12,500 bases of DNA from Botryococcus braunii (lineage: Eukaryota; Chlorophyta; Trebouxiophyceae): contig KV908756.1 in the NCBI GenBank assembly GCA_002005505.1, positions 38,788 through 51,287 of the forward strand, given 5' to 3'. A model generated the notes under the pieces. It saw only the letters and a program-made list of their open reading frames with translations, was not told the DNA's origin and did not search any database. Below, in pieces: positions 1 to 11,031 of this stretch; positions within the stretch are counted from its first letter, which is position 1, and each line of letters opens with the position of its first letter. Position numbers and translations under genes: made by a program.

Positions 1-140
1 CATTGCACAGATAGTTCCCTTGATAGTTCAATATACAGATAGTCCCCTTGATAGTTCATTATACAGATAGCTCCCTTGATAGTTCATTGCACAGATAGTT
101 TCCTTGATAGCACATTATGCAGATAGTTCCTTTGATATTT
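1..140. repeat. 28-bp minisatellite, five copies
   Basis: Head-to-tail copies at 1-28, 29-56, 57-84, 85-112 and 113-140, all exactly 28 bp, with a partial sixth (CATTATACC) at 141-149. Core of the unit: ACAGATAGTTCCCTTGATAG. Copies differ by a few substitutions and no indels. The array may extend left of the window. It lies in a probable intron or upstream flank of the GTPase gene. Confidence 0.95.
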
Positions 141-148
141 CATTATAC

Positions 149-470
149 CATGCGGGTGAGCCCGCTGGTTTCCATTGGCATGCCTTTCTCTTCTCTTGAC
201 CGTTTTCGTTCAAGATAGTTCAATAGAGCATGTTCGTGAGCCCGCTGGTTTCCATTGGCACGCCCTTCTCCTCTTCTCTTGACCGTTTTCGTTCAAGACA
301 GTTCAATAGAGCGTGTTGGTGAGCGCGGTGGTTGCCATTGGCACGCCCTTCTCCTCTTCTGTTGACCAATTTAATTCAATTTAGGTCAAGATAATTCGAA
401 AGACCGTGCTGGTGAGCGCGTTGGTTGTCATTGGCACACCCGTCTCCATTTTCCTTATAGTCAACCGTGT
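149..470. repeat. Tandem array of about 80-93 bp units, four copies
   Basis: Copies at 149-228 (80 bp), 229-311 (83 bp), 312-404 (93 bp) and a decayed copy from 405. Each starts near GTGAGCCCGCTGGTTTCCAT and continues through a CCTTCTCCTCTTCT pyrimidine run and GACCGTTTTCGTTCAAGA. Copies 1 and 2 end in GATAGTTCAATAGAG or a one-base variant, a motif shared with the neighbouring 28-bp unit. An ORF of 104 codons crosses the end of this array but resembles no family and I do not call it. Confidence 0.92.
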
Positions 471-610
471 ATTGCGTGAGGTGGTGAATACTGTGAAAGT
501 GGCGGAATGTGGTATCGGACCCTTTGGACTTAACGTACTCAATTTGCTTCTCAAAACACCACTTCAGTTGTCCATGGTCAAAGCCCCACATGAACTTGTA
601 ATTTGTGATT

Positions 611-705
611 GGAGAGAGAGGAAGAGACAGAGAGAATGGGGGGAGGCAGGCAGGCAGGGAAGGGGGGGAGAGAGGCAGGCGGACAGAAGGAGGACTGAGC
701 ATCAA
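611..705 (+). repeat. Polypurine G/A tract with G-runs
   Basis: Almost uninterrupted purines: GA dinucleotides, then GGGGGG, a GGCA triplication and GGGGGGG, then GAGAGAGG. The composition allows triplex (H-DNA) or G-quadruplex folding of the G-rich strand. It sits 50 to 150 bp before the first recognisable GTPase exon, where a pyrimidine tract would be expected. Confidence 0.8.
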
Positions 706-756
706 CTCACCACAATCTGACGCTTCTGGAAGCATCCTTGATCAGCCCAGAATGAG

Positions 757-3407
<2,651 letters not shown>

Positions 3408-3540
3408 GGAAGGAAGAAGAACATCCAGGACCAGCCAAACTGCCAAATTGACATGCCAAATTGTTTCCTTTGTTTTAGAAAACCAGTTTGAGAATATTTT
3501 GAATAGTCGGGTGTGAAGTTTGGTCAAACGGCCGCGCTAA

Positions 3541-3568
3541 ATCAGATTTAAATATGCTTAAATCTGAT
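3541..3568. repeat. Perfect 11-bp inverted repeat (hairpin)
   Basis: ATCAGATTTAA at 3541-3551 pairs with TTAAATCTGAT at 3558-3568 across a 6-base loop. It sits 130 bp after the GTPase stop, so it could lie in the 3' UTR. The stem is AT-rich and no run of T follows. Confidence 0.85.
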
Positions 3569-4689
3569 AATGTGTATCATTTGGCCGATACCAACCTTCC
3601 TTGAGTTGCTGCGTTTAAGGAAGCCAATTCACCCCGCCCCCTTCCCTACTCGCCTTCCCCTTTAGAAGCCACTCCCAGCCCCTATGATATATCGGGGCGT
3701 CACTTAAGAAGCTTCAGACACCGATTGTGGTTTTCCTCAAAACATTATTATTTGTGTTAATCAGTGTTACTTCAAAGAAATACCGAGTATGTACGAGTTT
3801 TGTGCCTGTAGACTTTCGAGCTCGTGGAATGGATGACTTGCAAAGTTCGCAGCAGCAGACTAGTAACACTAGCGTTGTGGGAGATGAATACTGATATTAT
3901 AGCCAATTGGTTGCAACCATAGATTTTGGTGTAGCCCAGCCATATCAGAATCACAGTACTAATGCCCAGTATGCATCATATTTCTATCCCTGCTTCAGCA
4001 TCTCTCAAATTTGTCGCATATATGTTCCTTCTAGTGTATCAATATTGAGTCATCTATAGTTAATAATGGCACTACCATAACATAGATATTACAAGTAAAA
4101 CATTATCTCAGAGGTACAAAAGTATCTCAGGTCCTATCCGTAAACTTTTGTTTATATTACAATAAGAGGAAATCAAACCCCAAAAGCCCACGAAAACCCC
4201 CCCACCTCTAGCCCTAGAAAGTGAAGACTATCCGCCACAAGGGAGGCGCGTCGCCAGCTGCCGCCCAACCGCCCGCGCTACGGACGAGCATCGTACCTTT
4301 TGGGGTGCACGCATAAAGTTGTAACTCCCATTAATGTTAATATCAATTAATTAATATTGTTTGTTGATGTTCAAACCTGATTATTCATAGTACATTCGAA
4401 GAAAAACAATCATGAAACAATCTGATCGGTTTTACCTCTGAACTGCTACATACATGGCGCTCCGCACGTAAAAATTACCAAAAGTGATCATTTCATTGAC
4501 TGTATTGACGCGACCCCGTGATCAAGTAGGAATATGTAAGTAAAGACCGAACCAAAACCAATGTGGTTAAATCCCATGATCATGGTGAGCAACAGTTGAG
4601 CTCACTGCGTCATAAGGCACAGGTAGGTATCATCTTTATATTTTTGCATGGATCTTCGATTTAACTTGCGAGGAAATTTAAACAAGCCG

Positions 4690-4695
4690 TTTATT
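4690..4695 (-). promoter_or_regulatory. Candidate polyadenylation signal of the PAH gene
   Basis: AATAAA on the minus strand (context GGCAATAAACGG), about 104 bases after the TGA at 4801-4799. Position and orientation suit a near-upstream element of the PAH gene transcript. Confidence 0.45.
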
Positions 4696-4798
4696 GCCAA
4701 TGCCGCTTCGCTATAATCATTGACGTTCACATCAGACTTGCATCCTGCGCGTGAGCCCGATCATCTTGACATTAGGAGCATAACATTTCCGTCCAGTT

Positions 4799-4982
4799 TC
4801 ACAACAGCCTATTAACTGAGTGTTTATGGCGTCGCCTGATCATGAGGTCGTAGCCATTCTTGCCACTGTGACCAAGGTTGCTGCAATACTTATAAGTAAC
4901 CTCCCTTCTTCGCTGCCTTCCTTCTTTATCTATATTTGTCCGAGATTTCGGAATATGTATCAATTCCTCCCCCCTGCTTCGC
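4799..4982 (-). CDS. PAH gene exon F (basic C-terminal tail)
   Basis: Acceptor TCGCTGCACACAG, preceded by a good pyrimidine run; one base completes TG|G from exon E. 60 codons follow to TGA at 4801-4799. The tail is strongly basic (DKEGRQRRRE, MIRRRHKH), somewhat like the basic stretch after PAH2 in plant SIN3-like proteins. An earlier donor (GAG|GTTACT after QRRRE) is possible, so the last 30 codons are less certain than the first. AATAAA lies about 104 bases downstream. Confidence 0.5.
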
Positions 4983-7225
4983 CTGTGTGCAGCGAGGAAC
5001 AAGTGCAACTGACCGAAAATAGTTTAAAAAATGGTTATCAGCATTGGTCGATACTCATGATATTCCGGAGTGCATCTAGATTTTGCATCGACCATGCGCA
5101 CACACATTGAGCTGACATACAACTGATTCTATTTTTAGTTAGGTACCTTCATTCAAGATATGCTTTTGGCCATCCCGGAGAAGTTTACCACAATCTGAAA
5201 TATTTGAACTCATCCAATAGATCCTTGTGGTCTTTAAAGAGCGTGGCAACCTTACCAACCCAAAACACACGCCATGTTGGACCAAAATTGTCTGAAGATG
5301 ACATACTCAACCTGGCGATCGAAAACCTCAATAGTCTACAACATGATTTACCAGCAACTCGTCCATCACATGGACGCACCTCTGCAGAGGCCTCTTCGGC
5401 CCTTTTCCTTCCTTGCCTGCACATCTTCATGATAATTTTGAACTCCTTGTAGACACCCTTATCTCGCAAAGATGTAAAGCGGATCTGTACAGCCAGGAAG
5501 TAGTACACTTTCAAAATCATGGCATAATTGGGGGAAGAGCATATTTTGAAACTCTCACATGGCACCTCCACAGCGCAACTATAACACCTCCACATGACAC
5601 CAAGTGTATTTTACCTCAACTTTCTGAACATAAGCGATGGCCTGAGAAAACACTAGCAATTCGTTCGGCTGCGTCCCACGAGGCCCCCAATCCACCGTTT
5701 AATTGCGCCCATGCAGCATTTCGCCAGTACATCAAAATCATGATCTTGCCAACATACACCCATGACAACAAGTCTTGTCACAGCGTTACTCACGCAAGTC
5801 TGGCCTGCAAAACCCCAGTTTGCGCTTACAGCCCACAAGCTTCAATATCAAGGTCCTACATGAGCAAGGCAAAACGTGGGTGGAAGCTAGGCCGACGAGA
5901 TACAGCCCCTACACATGACCAACGCTTGGTTTCACACACACCAGTTGCACCAACAAGTGGAAGTTCACCATATTTCCCAATTTTGGGCCCCGCAACTCGG
6001 CGTAGGGCCCAACATCACCCCTTGAGGGTGCGTCCCCTCCCCTCTGCCCGTCCGCATTCACACGGGCCAGGCTTTCAGCCCAGCCAAAACATTCAGAAAT
6101 ACCCCAAAACAATCACGGATTGCTTGAAAATATTGCAGCGAAATGCTACCAAGGTGTCGGGCTCACGGCTTCCTTTCGGACCTTGGGCATGCAAAATTCC
6201 GTCCCTTCCCCGATGCTCTCCAAACTTCGCACCCCTTCTCCTTGCCACCACGGCGACCCACTGGTATGCCTCTTGCAGAAAGAAAGCCCTGGGAACGCCC
6301 TCTAAAGCTCTTGCAAACAGAGCCCTTAGCTCCCCGGGCTTCAAACGGCAAGTCCCACCTGCAACTTCAGGGCGGTACTGTACCATCTTTGTCACGCAGG
6401 GCCCACCAGATTTTCTTTGTACTACGGCAACTTGCAGTACGCCTCACACGTGTACTTCCCATGGCCCTCAAAACCCCTGATTAAATGTCCTGAAATGAGG
6501 ATTTCTGCAGCCCAGACTTGCGCCTGACAAGATTTATTGTCATGGGTGATAGCTTGGACAGCCACAGACGCAATGCAGATAGGGGTCTTCTTGCTATCTC
6601 ACTCGAATCGTATGGCACGAATGTTGACACACCTCGAGATGACGTTCACGGTCTAAAGGAACATCGGGAGGGGGACCTTCCGGATCCGAAACCAATATCT
6701 CATAGCCCTGCACGTCGCACACCCCTGGGCGTGAGGCCAATGTCTGTTTGCCCAAAGGCAAGTAAAATCTAATGAAGTGCGCACACATTCGGAAGATACT
6801 CGTTGAGATTCATAATCAAATCTTGGCGGCCTTTAAGTAGCTGTTTGGCATTCACAATGATGTCCACCGCGGCCGATGATACCATGTAAGTCCTGCGTTA
6901 CAAGCTTCCGCCTTACAATACGCGAACATATCATTCATTTCATGAGTTATGCAAGAATTTCTCTTACAGAATAAAATTTGAAATCAGGAAACATTCCAGG
7001 TGCAATGCCAGCCAGCGAGCACCACTCTCGTGGCGCGCAAACATTGCCTCACAGCACAAAAGGTGGCTATATATATACAACAAGGCTTAAATTCCACCTT
7101 GAGCTTTTGTTTGTGAACTCCTTCACAGATCTTTCGAATGACTCAAATTTTCTGTTGTTCTTGACCGTATTCTTAACATCCAGCAAATATTGTTCGAAAT
7201 GTTCTGTTTCAGAAGGTTTCTTCAT
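4799..7225 (-). CDS. SIN3-like protein with two PAH domains, six small exons
   Basis: Minus-strand exons, read downwards: 7225-7098, 6892-6787, 6707-6633, about 5507-5380, 5250-5189, 4982-4799; roughly 227 residues. PAH1 helices 1-2 are HFEQYLLDVKNTVKNNRKFE and SFERSVKEF; helices 3-4 are AKQLLKGRQDLIMNLNEYLP. The next splice gives LPN-GYEI, matching the LPKGYEI that follows PAH1 in SIN3. PAH2 has FLAVQIRF, VYKEFKIIMKMCRQ and VATLFKDHKDLLDEFKYF. PAH domains are four-helix modules that bind short amphipathic helices of transcription factors and recruit repressor complexes in the nucleus. Junctions join in phase 2, 0, unresolved, 0 and 2, all GT-AG. No PAH3 or HDAC-interaction domain appears before the stop, so this resembles the short SIN3-like proteins known in plants. 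The first exon and the C-D junction are the weak points; a truncated copy is possible, but every exon is open. Confidence 0.75.
5189..5250 (-). CDS. PAH gene exon E (PAH2 helices 3-4)
   Basis: Acceptor GGTTGGTAAG before 5250, 20 codons VATLFKDHKDLLDEFKYFRL plus two bases, donor TG|GTAAAC at 5188, phase 2. Pattern LFxDHxDLLxEFxxF is diagnostic for PAH2. The usual proline after the final hydrophobic pair is missing. Confidence 0.78.
5380..5507 (-). CDS. PAH gene exon D (PAH2 helices 1-2)
   Basis: Encodes YYFLAVQIRFTSLRDKGVYK and EFKIIMKMCRQGRKRAEEASAE. The start is at 5507 (after TTTTGAAAG) or 5484 (after GGCTGTACAG, which has the better pyrimidine tract but would cut helix 1 short). The donor is GAG|GTGCGT at 5379, phase 0. 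With this donor the spacing from VYK to the VATLF of exon E is 25 residues, the spacing I know for SIN3 PAH2, which is the main reason for choosing it. Confidence 0.73.
5413..6480 (+). other. Long antisense open frame, probably not a gene
   Basis: 355 open codons on the strand opposite exon D and intron C-D of the PAH gene. The product would be rich in His, Thr, Ser, Pro, Arg and Cys with no domain, membrane segment or repeat that I recognise. The region is C-rich on this strand, which lowers stop frequency. I record it because the length is unusual, but treat it as a chance or shadow frame. Confidence 0.15.
6633..6707 (-). CDS. PAH gene exon C (inter-PAH linker)
   Basis: Acceptor GACGTGCAG before 6707; encodes GYEILVSDPEGPPPDVPLDR and then ERHLE. 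SIN3 proteins carry GYEI plus an acidic, proline-rich linker at this point before PAH2. Intron B-C (6786-6708) is 79 bp. The 3' end is uncertain: GAG|GTGTGT at 6632 gives phase 0, while weaker donors a few codons earlier (C|GTGAAC, C|GTCATC) give phase 1, which would fit an exon D start at 5507. Confidence 0.68.
6787..6892 (-). CDS. PAH gene exon B (PAH1 helices 3-4)
   Basis: Acceptor AACGCAG before 6892; one base completes the AG|G codon from exon A, then 35 codons ending LMN-type helix and LNEYLPN. The pattern LLKGxxDLIxxxNxYLP matches the end of PAH1 in SIN3 (LFKGHxDLIxGFNxFLP). Donor AAT|GTGTGC at 6786, phase 0. The loop between helices 2 and 3 is a few residues longer than usual. Confidence 0.75.
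7098..7225 (-). CDS. PAH gene exon A (PAH1 helices 1-2)
   Basis: Encodes MKKPSETEHFEQYLLDVKNT and on to SVKEFTNKSS; ends AG|GTGGAA at 7097, phase 2. The ATG at 7225 directly follows CCTTCAG, a good acceptor, and has C at -3, so it may be an internal exon start, not the translation start. The frame is open up to another ATG at 7267. Any earlier exon is not recognised; PAH1 lies near the N-terminus in SIN3 proteins. Confidence 0.72.
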
Positions 7226-7960
7226 CTGAAGGTTTGGCTCACCGGCTCTGCCCAAGATCCAACACATATCCTGATGTTAATCAGGAATTCCCCTAGTGAA
7301 CATCTTCAGTTTCAAGACATGTAAACGGTCTACATATTCCTCTAGTGTGTAGGCAAACACAAAATTGCAAAGTCTCTGTTGCCAGATATGTCAACAATTT
7401 CCCAAGAGAAACAATCCTTTGACACCTATTGCCTCAACATGTTGCCTCAACATGCTGTACAGCAGCTACAGTTACGGTCCCATTGTAAAACTCTTGGGCA
7501 CTTGAACGTCCAGGGTCTCATAGCATATTCAGCAGTTTAAAGACTATTGACTGGACGTCTGTTGATCTATAACTAACTACGCACCTTTGGACTCGAATAT
7601 ATTTAGTGAATGTGTATTTACTTATTTATCAATAGAATCCTTTTATCTCTGACCTTTACCGCAAAGAATTCCACGTGTATTGCAGATTTTCCACCTGTAT
7701 GTACAGTGAAGTACGCTCATTCATTTTGTTGGCCTTGGGGATCTGCGGTCCTAGACCCCTTGGACTGTCGTGTATATGATTACTGCAGCTATGTATTTAT
7801 AGCAGGAGACCGATATATTTAGGGAAAATGTTTAACTTTATGGCAGGAGGTCAAAAGTTGCAACAGCAGTTGCTATTGTGTCTGATTGTCAAAAGCCGCA
7901 ATTCCCTGCATATCTCCCCGACGAACGGACTAGTGTTTACGTAAATGAGCGGGTGCGTAC
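7226..7960. other. Upstream flank of PAH gene, no gene seen
   Basis: About 735 bp, AT-rich, no exon recognised on either strand. It should hold the promoter and any 5' exon of the PAH gene. The one clear structure is a perfect 13-bp direct duplication, TTGCCTCAACATG, at 7429-7441 and 7442-7454. A 70-codon frame at 7610-7822 (+) has no recognisable content. Confidence 0.5.
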
Positions 7961-7966
7961 CAGCTC

Positions 7967-7996
7967 ATATACCGGTATATATACCCGCGGCCGCGG
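7967..7996 (+). promoter_or_regulatory. Candidate core promoter: two palindromes with TATA box
   Basis: ATATACCGGTATAT (7967-7980) is a perfect 14-bp palindrome running into TATATATA (7976-7983), followed by the perfect 12-bp palindrome CCGCGGCCGCGG (7985-7996). A start about 30 bp downstream would give a 5' leader of about 70 bases before the ATG at 8079. The symmetry means it could serve the minus strand too. Confidence 0.35.
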
Positions 7997-8078
7997 TTAA
8001 GTGCACAATTTAGTTGTTAGTAATAGAGATTACCGCAGTCGAGATCTAGTGTTCTAGAGAGGAGTGTCAGGCACAGCA

Positions 8079-8228
8079 ATGGATATCGCCGAATCTCCTG
8101 CACGCTGCGACATAAAGAGGCGCCTTCATGACAAAATATTCTGTGGTCCTGGGATTTCGAAACCCTGGAACAATCACAGGTATATCTGGACTGTTGTGAA
8201 CGCGAGAGAGGGCTCTAATTCAAGCTAA
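8079..8228 (+). CDS. Hypothetical small ORF or first exon after a TATA box
   Basis: ATG with purine at -3 and G at +4 (GCAATGG), 49 codons to TAA at 8226-8228, beginning MDIAESPARCDIKRRLHDKI. It matches no family I know. It may be a first exon: ACAATCACAG|GTATAT at 8179/8180 is a plausible donor (phase 2), leaving 33 codons and two bases. I could not find a following exon. The only support is the TATA-like element about 100 bp upstream and the start context. Confidence 0.2.
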   Translation: MDIAESPARCDIKRRLHDKIFCGPGISKPWNNHRYIWTVVNAREGSNSS

Positions 8229-9908
8229 ATACAATATCTGCTAGCTAGATGTCGCTTTACCTACAGGTAAAACGACAGAAAGAATATGACACCCAGACCC
8301 AACGAAGCATTGCGAGGATATATACTGCGTGAATGTCTGCTCAGATTCCGATGGTGTTCAAGCGTCCAGCTACGTCAGGTTGTACTGCATCAATTGTGTT
8401 GTTTAGAATTTTCTTGATAACGTAGCCTACAAACTGGGATACAGGTGGTTTTGTCCCAACACTAGTGGGAATATGCCGTAACATCATGCATAATGGTCAC
8501 ATGACCACGTGATCACGTAAAGCCTTGGCAGGGAAAGGCTTGGTTTCTAAAGGAGGTTTCCTGCTCAGTCCTTCCTTTAACCTTTAGTTCTGCATCGATG
8601 GATATCCTTCCTTCTGTTGGGTGCTGACTAAGTAACCCCTACAAGAAATGCGGTAAGGCGAATAGTGTAGGCAGCGTTTGTGTAACATTCATGAGACCCG
8701 ATTATTTGATGTTACAGGCTCCTCGTATAGCTGTAGTCATTAGCTTCCGCCTTTGACATGTGGGAATTCTACTCATTACGCGTTACAAGGGTTCCATCGG
8801 CTCTTGGCGGGACTACGCTAGCGCTAGCTAGCTGGCTTCCAAGGTACACCTATCGGGGTCCTGGCCCCAAACCTATGAGGGATGTAGGATGCCATGATAG
8901 GATTATCATTAATGATTGGGCATTACATTGGGCATACATACACAGATTGCTTCAGACATCGTTGAAAACTAATATAACTGGCATCTGGCCATGTCCCAAG
9001 CCCTTAACCGAGTCTCTTCCATGGGTCCTTCCAATTGAAACCTTGATCACTATGGAGCGCTATATATATTTAATCAAATGAGAGGCGCGCGAGAGGCAAT
9101 GCTCGTAGATCTAGAGGGACCGCTGTGGTATACTGACGTAATGGTATTTGCCGACATATGTCACATGAATATGTGGCATGTGCCCAATCCTTTAGAATTA
9201 GGCTTGACCAAAGGACTCATTCATGCGGCTAAGCCTTATCTTCCGTGTCATGATGCTAACTTGCTCTCCCAGTGGAGAAATCCCCTTTTGTAGCGCTTTG
9301 TCTTGAGTTTGCCTCTCCATTCGAATTCTTTGCTGCAATAATCTGAATTTTCTGGAGTGGTTTACAATTGATCTGAAGGGTAGGAGCAGTGCAATCTTGA
9401 AAACGCACTGCGGGGGGCTTAAGCTGTACAGGAACACGGGATACAGCAGGCTTCGGGCTACAATGGTGGCAAAGACTTTACCATATATTGACTGCAACGG
9501 AACCAACAGAGAGAAGCGTCGTTTTCAAGAATTGACTCCCCATTGGGAACGTCCCTGATTCGAAAGTCGCGCTGTACTTGCGTTTCTACGGCCCTGATGA
9601 TGCAGTGCAAACCACAGCATATTCTTCTCCATCTTTTGTTGCCCACAAGGGCTCCTGGGGAAAACGTTCATCTGCCCTGCGAAGTGCCGCCACTGCCTAT
9701 CTCAGAAGAAGCCAAATGAAGAGGGAGGAGTAACGAGGCTTGGAACCTTTTGTTGACATGGCCACAACTTGGCATCACCTGGTTTTTGTTGCCATCACAT
9801 GGTCTTGGTGGCCCCCCAGTGACCCAAGTTGGATTTGGTAGTAAAAAATCGGATTTTGTTTGGATTTCGTCGCTGCTTATTTGGTTTTGGCAGGTGAGAA
9901 ATTACTAG
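8229..9908. other. Region without recognised gene
   Basis: 1.7 kb. Plus-strand frames at 8758-9081 and 9078-9293 (107 and 71 codons, overlapping by four bases) and minus-strand frames at 9198-9646 have no recognisable domain or convincing splice partners. Small sites: a perfect 12-bp palindrome ACGTGATCACGT at 8507-8518 overlapping a G-box CACGTG, and GCGCTAGC/GCTAGCTAGC at about 8820-8832. Confidence 0.45.
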
Positions 9909-9976
<68 letters not shown>

Positions 9977-9983
9977 TGTGTGT

Positions 9984-10046
<63 letters not shown>

Positions 10047-10147
10047 CACGCGCGTGCGCGCGTATAGAGCTTCTCTCACACGGTGTTGTGTAAAAGAGAA
10101 GAACAGACCTGAGGAAACACGGTGCGTGCGTGCGTGCGTGCGTGGGT

Positions 10148-10212
<65 letters not shown>

Positions 10213-10290
10213 CGCGCGCGTGTAGAGCTTCTGCAGAGGTCTGACACGGTGTTGTGTAGAAGAGAAGAACAGAGGAAACATCGTGCGCCA
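9909..10290. repeat. Tandem duplication of a (GT)n plus unique block
   Basis: Two copies of the same composite. Copy 1: (GT)n 9911-10044, then a GCGC-rich patch, then TAGAGCTTCT...CACGGTGTTGTGTAAAAGAG to about 10121. Copy 2: a GTGC/GGGT bridge, (GT)n about 10150-10204, (GC)n 10205-10220, then TAGAGCTTCT...CACGGTGTTGTGTAGAAGAG to about 10290. Both unique parts end AGAAGAACAGA..GAGGAAACA. Copies differ by small indels. Confidence 0.92.
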
Positions 10291-10875
10291 GTTCCGTCCA
10301 CGTTCCATATCTTGCAAAAATTCACTCACTGCACTGCCGGTTACAATCCAGTCACCAGTTGTCTTTCCCGGTGTATCTCCACACCTGTATTTCCCGTAAG
10401 CCCTTGTCGCTTACACCCTTGTGTATCGGTTACACTCAAGGTAACCGATCTGTCTGCGATTTAGTCCATGAACACCGTAACGACAAGCTGTACTCGGAAA
10501 TACACACCAATTAGAGTTAGGAGTGAAGCCTATCCTAACAGCACACCAGACACACCATCCGTACACATCCATATGATCCGTGTACTGCTATGCAACATCA
10601 TCAGCGAGTTCGCACCACTGCCTTCCGTGTAAACGCAAACACACTAGCAGCGTACTGTTGAAAGACAACAATACAAAGCGAACTCCTGCATGTCAAGTTT
10701 CTCATTAGCCTTTAAAACCCAATGACTATGTTAAATACGTCAACGCAGCCACTCGGCTGCAACCGTTACTGTTCGGCCAGTGCATACCAGTTCCCGAAGT
10801 AAGTATGAATCGCGACTCACACCCGACGCAAGTGACCATTAAAATTGTTCTCAAGACATGCACGTGCCTGGCAAG
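10291..10875. other. No gene seen
   Basis: 585 bp of ordinary sequence between the duplicated microsatellite block and the foldback palindrome. No exon, domain or RNA gene recognised on either strand; the only structure is the hairpin at 10425-10449. Confidence 0.5.
10425..10449. repeat. Perfect 9-bp inverted repeat
   Basis: ATCGGTTAC (10425-10433) and GTAACCGAT (10441-10449) with a 7-base loop. No run of T follows; function unknown. Confidence 0.75.
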
Positions 10876-11031
10876 TGCACGATGTAAGACATCACATGCT
10901 GCATGGCCTGGAGTCCAGGCACTTCGCAGAGCTTTACACACTAGTGTGAAAAGCTTTACACACTAGTGTGAAAAGCTTTGCGAAGTGCCTGGACTCCAGG
11001 CCATGCAGCATGTGATGTCTTACATCGTGCA
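10876..11031. repeat. 156-bp near-perfect palindrome (foldback)
   Basis: Position i pairs with 21907-i around a centre at AAGCTT (10951-10956). Of 78 base pairs I find three mismatches (10929/10978, 10936/10971, 10949/10958), and there is no unpaired spacer. The outer arms include GTAAGACATCACATGCTGCA and its complement. The centre holds two copies of a 22-bp unit with GCTTTACACACTAGTGTGAA, each containing the palindrome CACACTAGTGTG. No obvious target-site duplication flanks it (GGCAAG left, GAACTG right). It could be a MITE or foldback element, or a recent inverted duplication. Confidence 0.95.

Larger units (their letters stand above)
3408..4798. other. Convergent intergenic region, no gene seen
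   Basis: 1.39 kb between the stop codons of the two converging genes. I see no coding exon on either strand. Contents: 3' flank of the GTPase gene without an AATAAA or TGTAA signal I can point to, an 11-bp-arm hairpin (3541-3568), a C-rich patch with repeated CCCC runs (about 4176-4212) followed by GC-rich sequence to 4290, and AT-rich sequence around 4320-4400. Confidence 0.6.

Noticed and set aside
1..140. CRISPR-like array of 28-bp repeats
   Set aside because: Units are contiguous with no unique spacers, in a eukaryotic context; this is a minisatellite.
406..720. 104-codon ORF with a hydrophobic start
   Set aside because: It begins in a decayed minisatellite copy and runs into the polypurine tract; no family resemblance and no splice link to the GTPase exon in frame.
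4799..4982. Zinc-knuckle-like YCSNLGH in PAH exon F
   Set aside because: Only one Cys and one His of the CCHC pattern are present, so no zinc-binding call is made.
8758..9293. Two overlapping plus-strand ORFs (107 and 71 codons)
   Set aside because: No domain, no convincing splice sites joining them, and composition like their surroundings; treated as chance frames.
9198..9646. Minus-strand ORFs of 102 and 62 codons
   Set aside because: No recognisable motif and no splice connection to the PAH gene; kept only as a note on the region.
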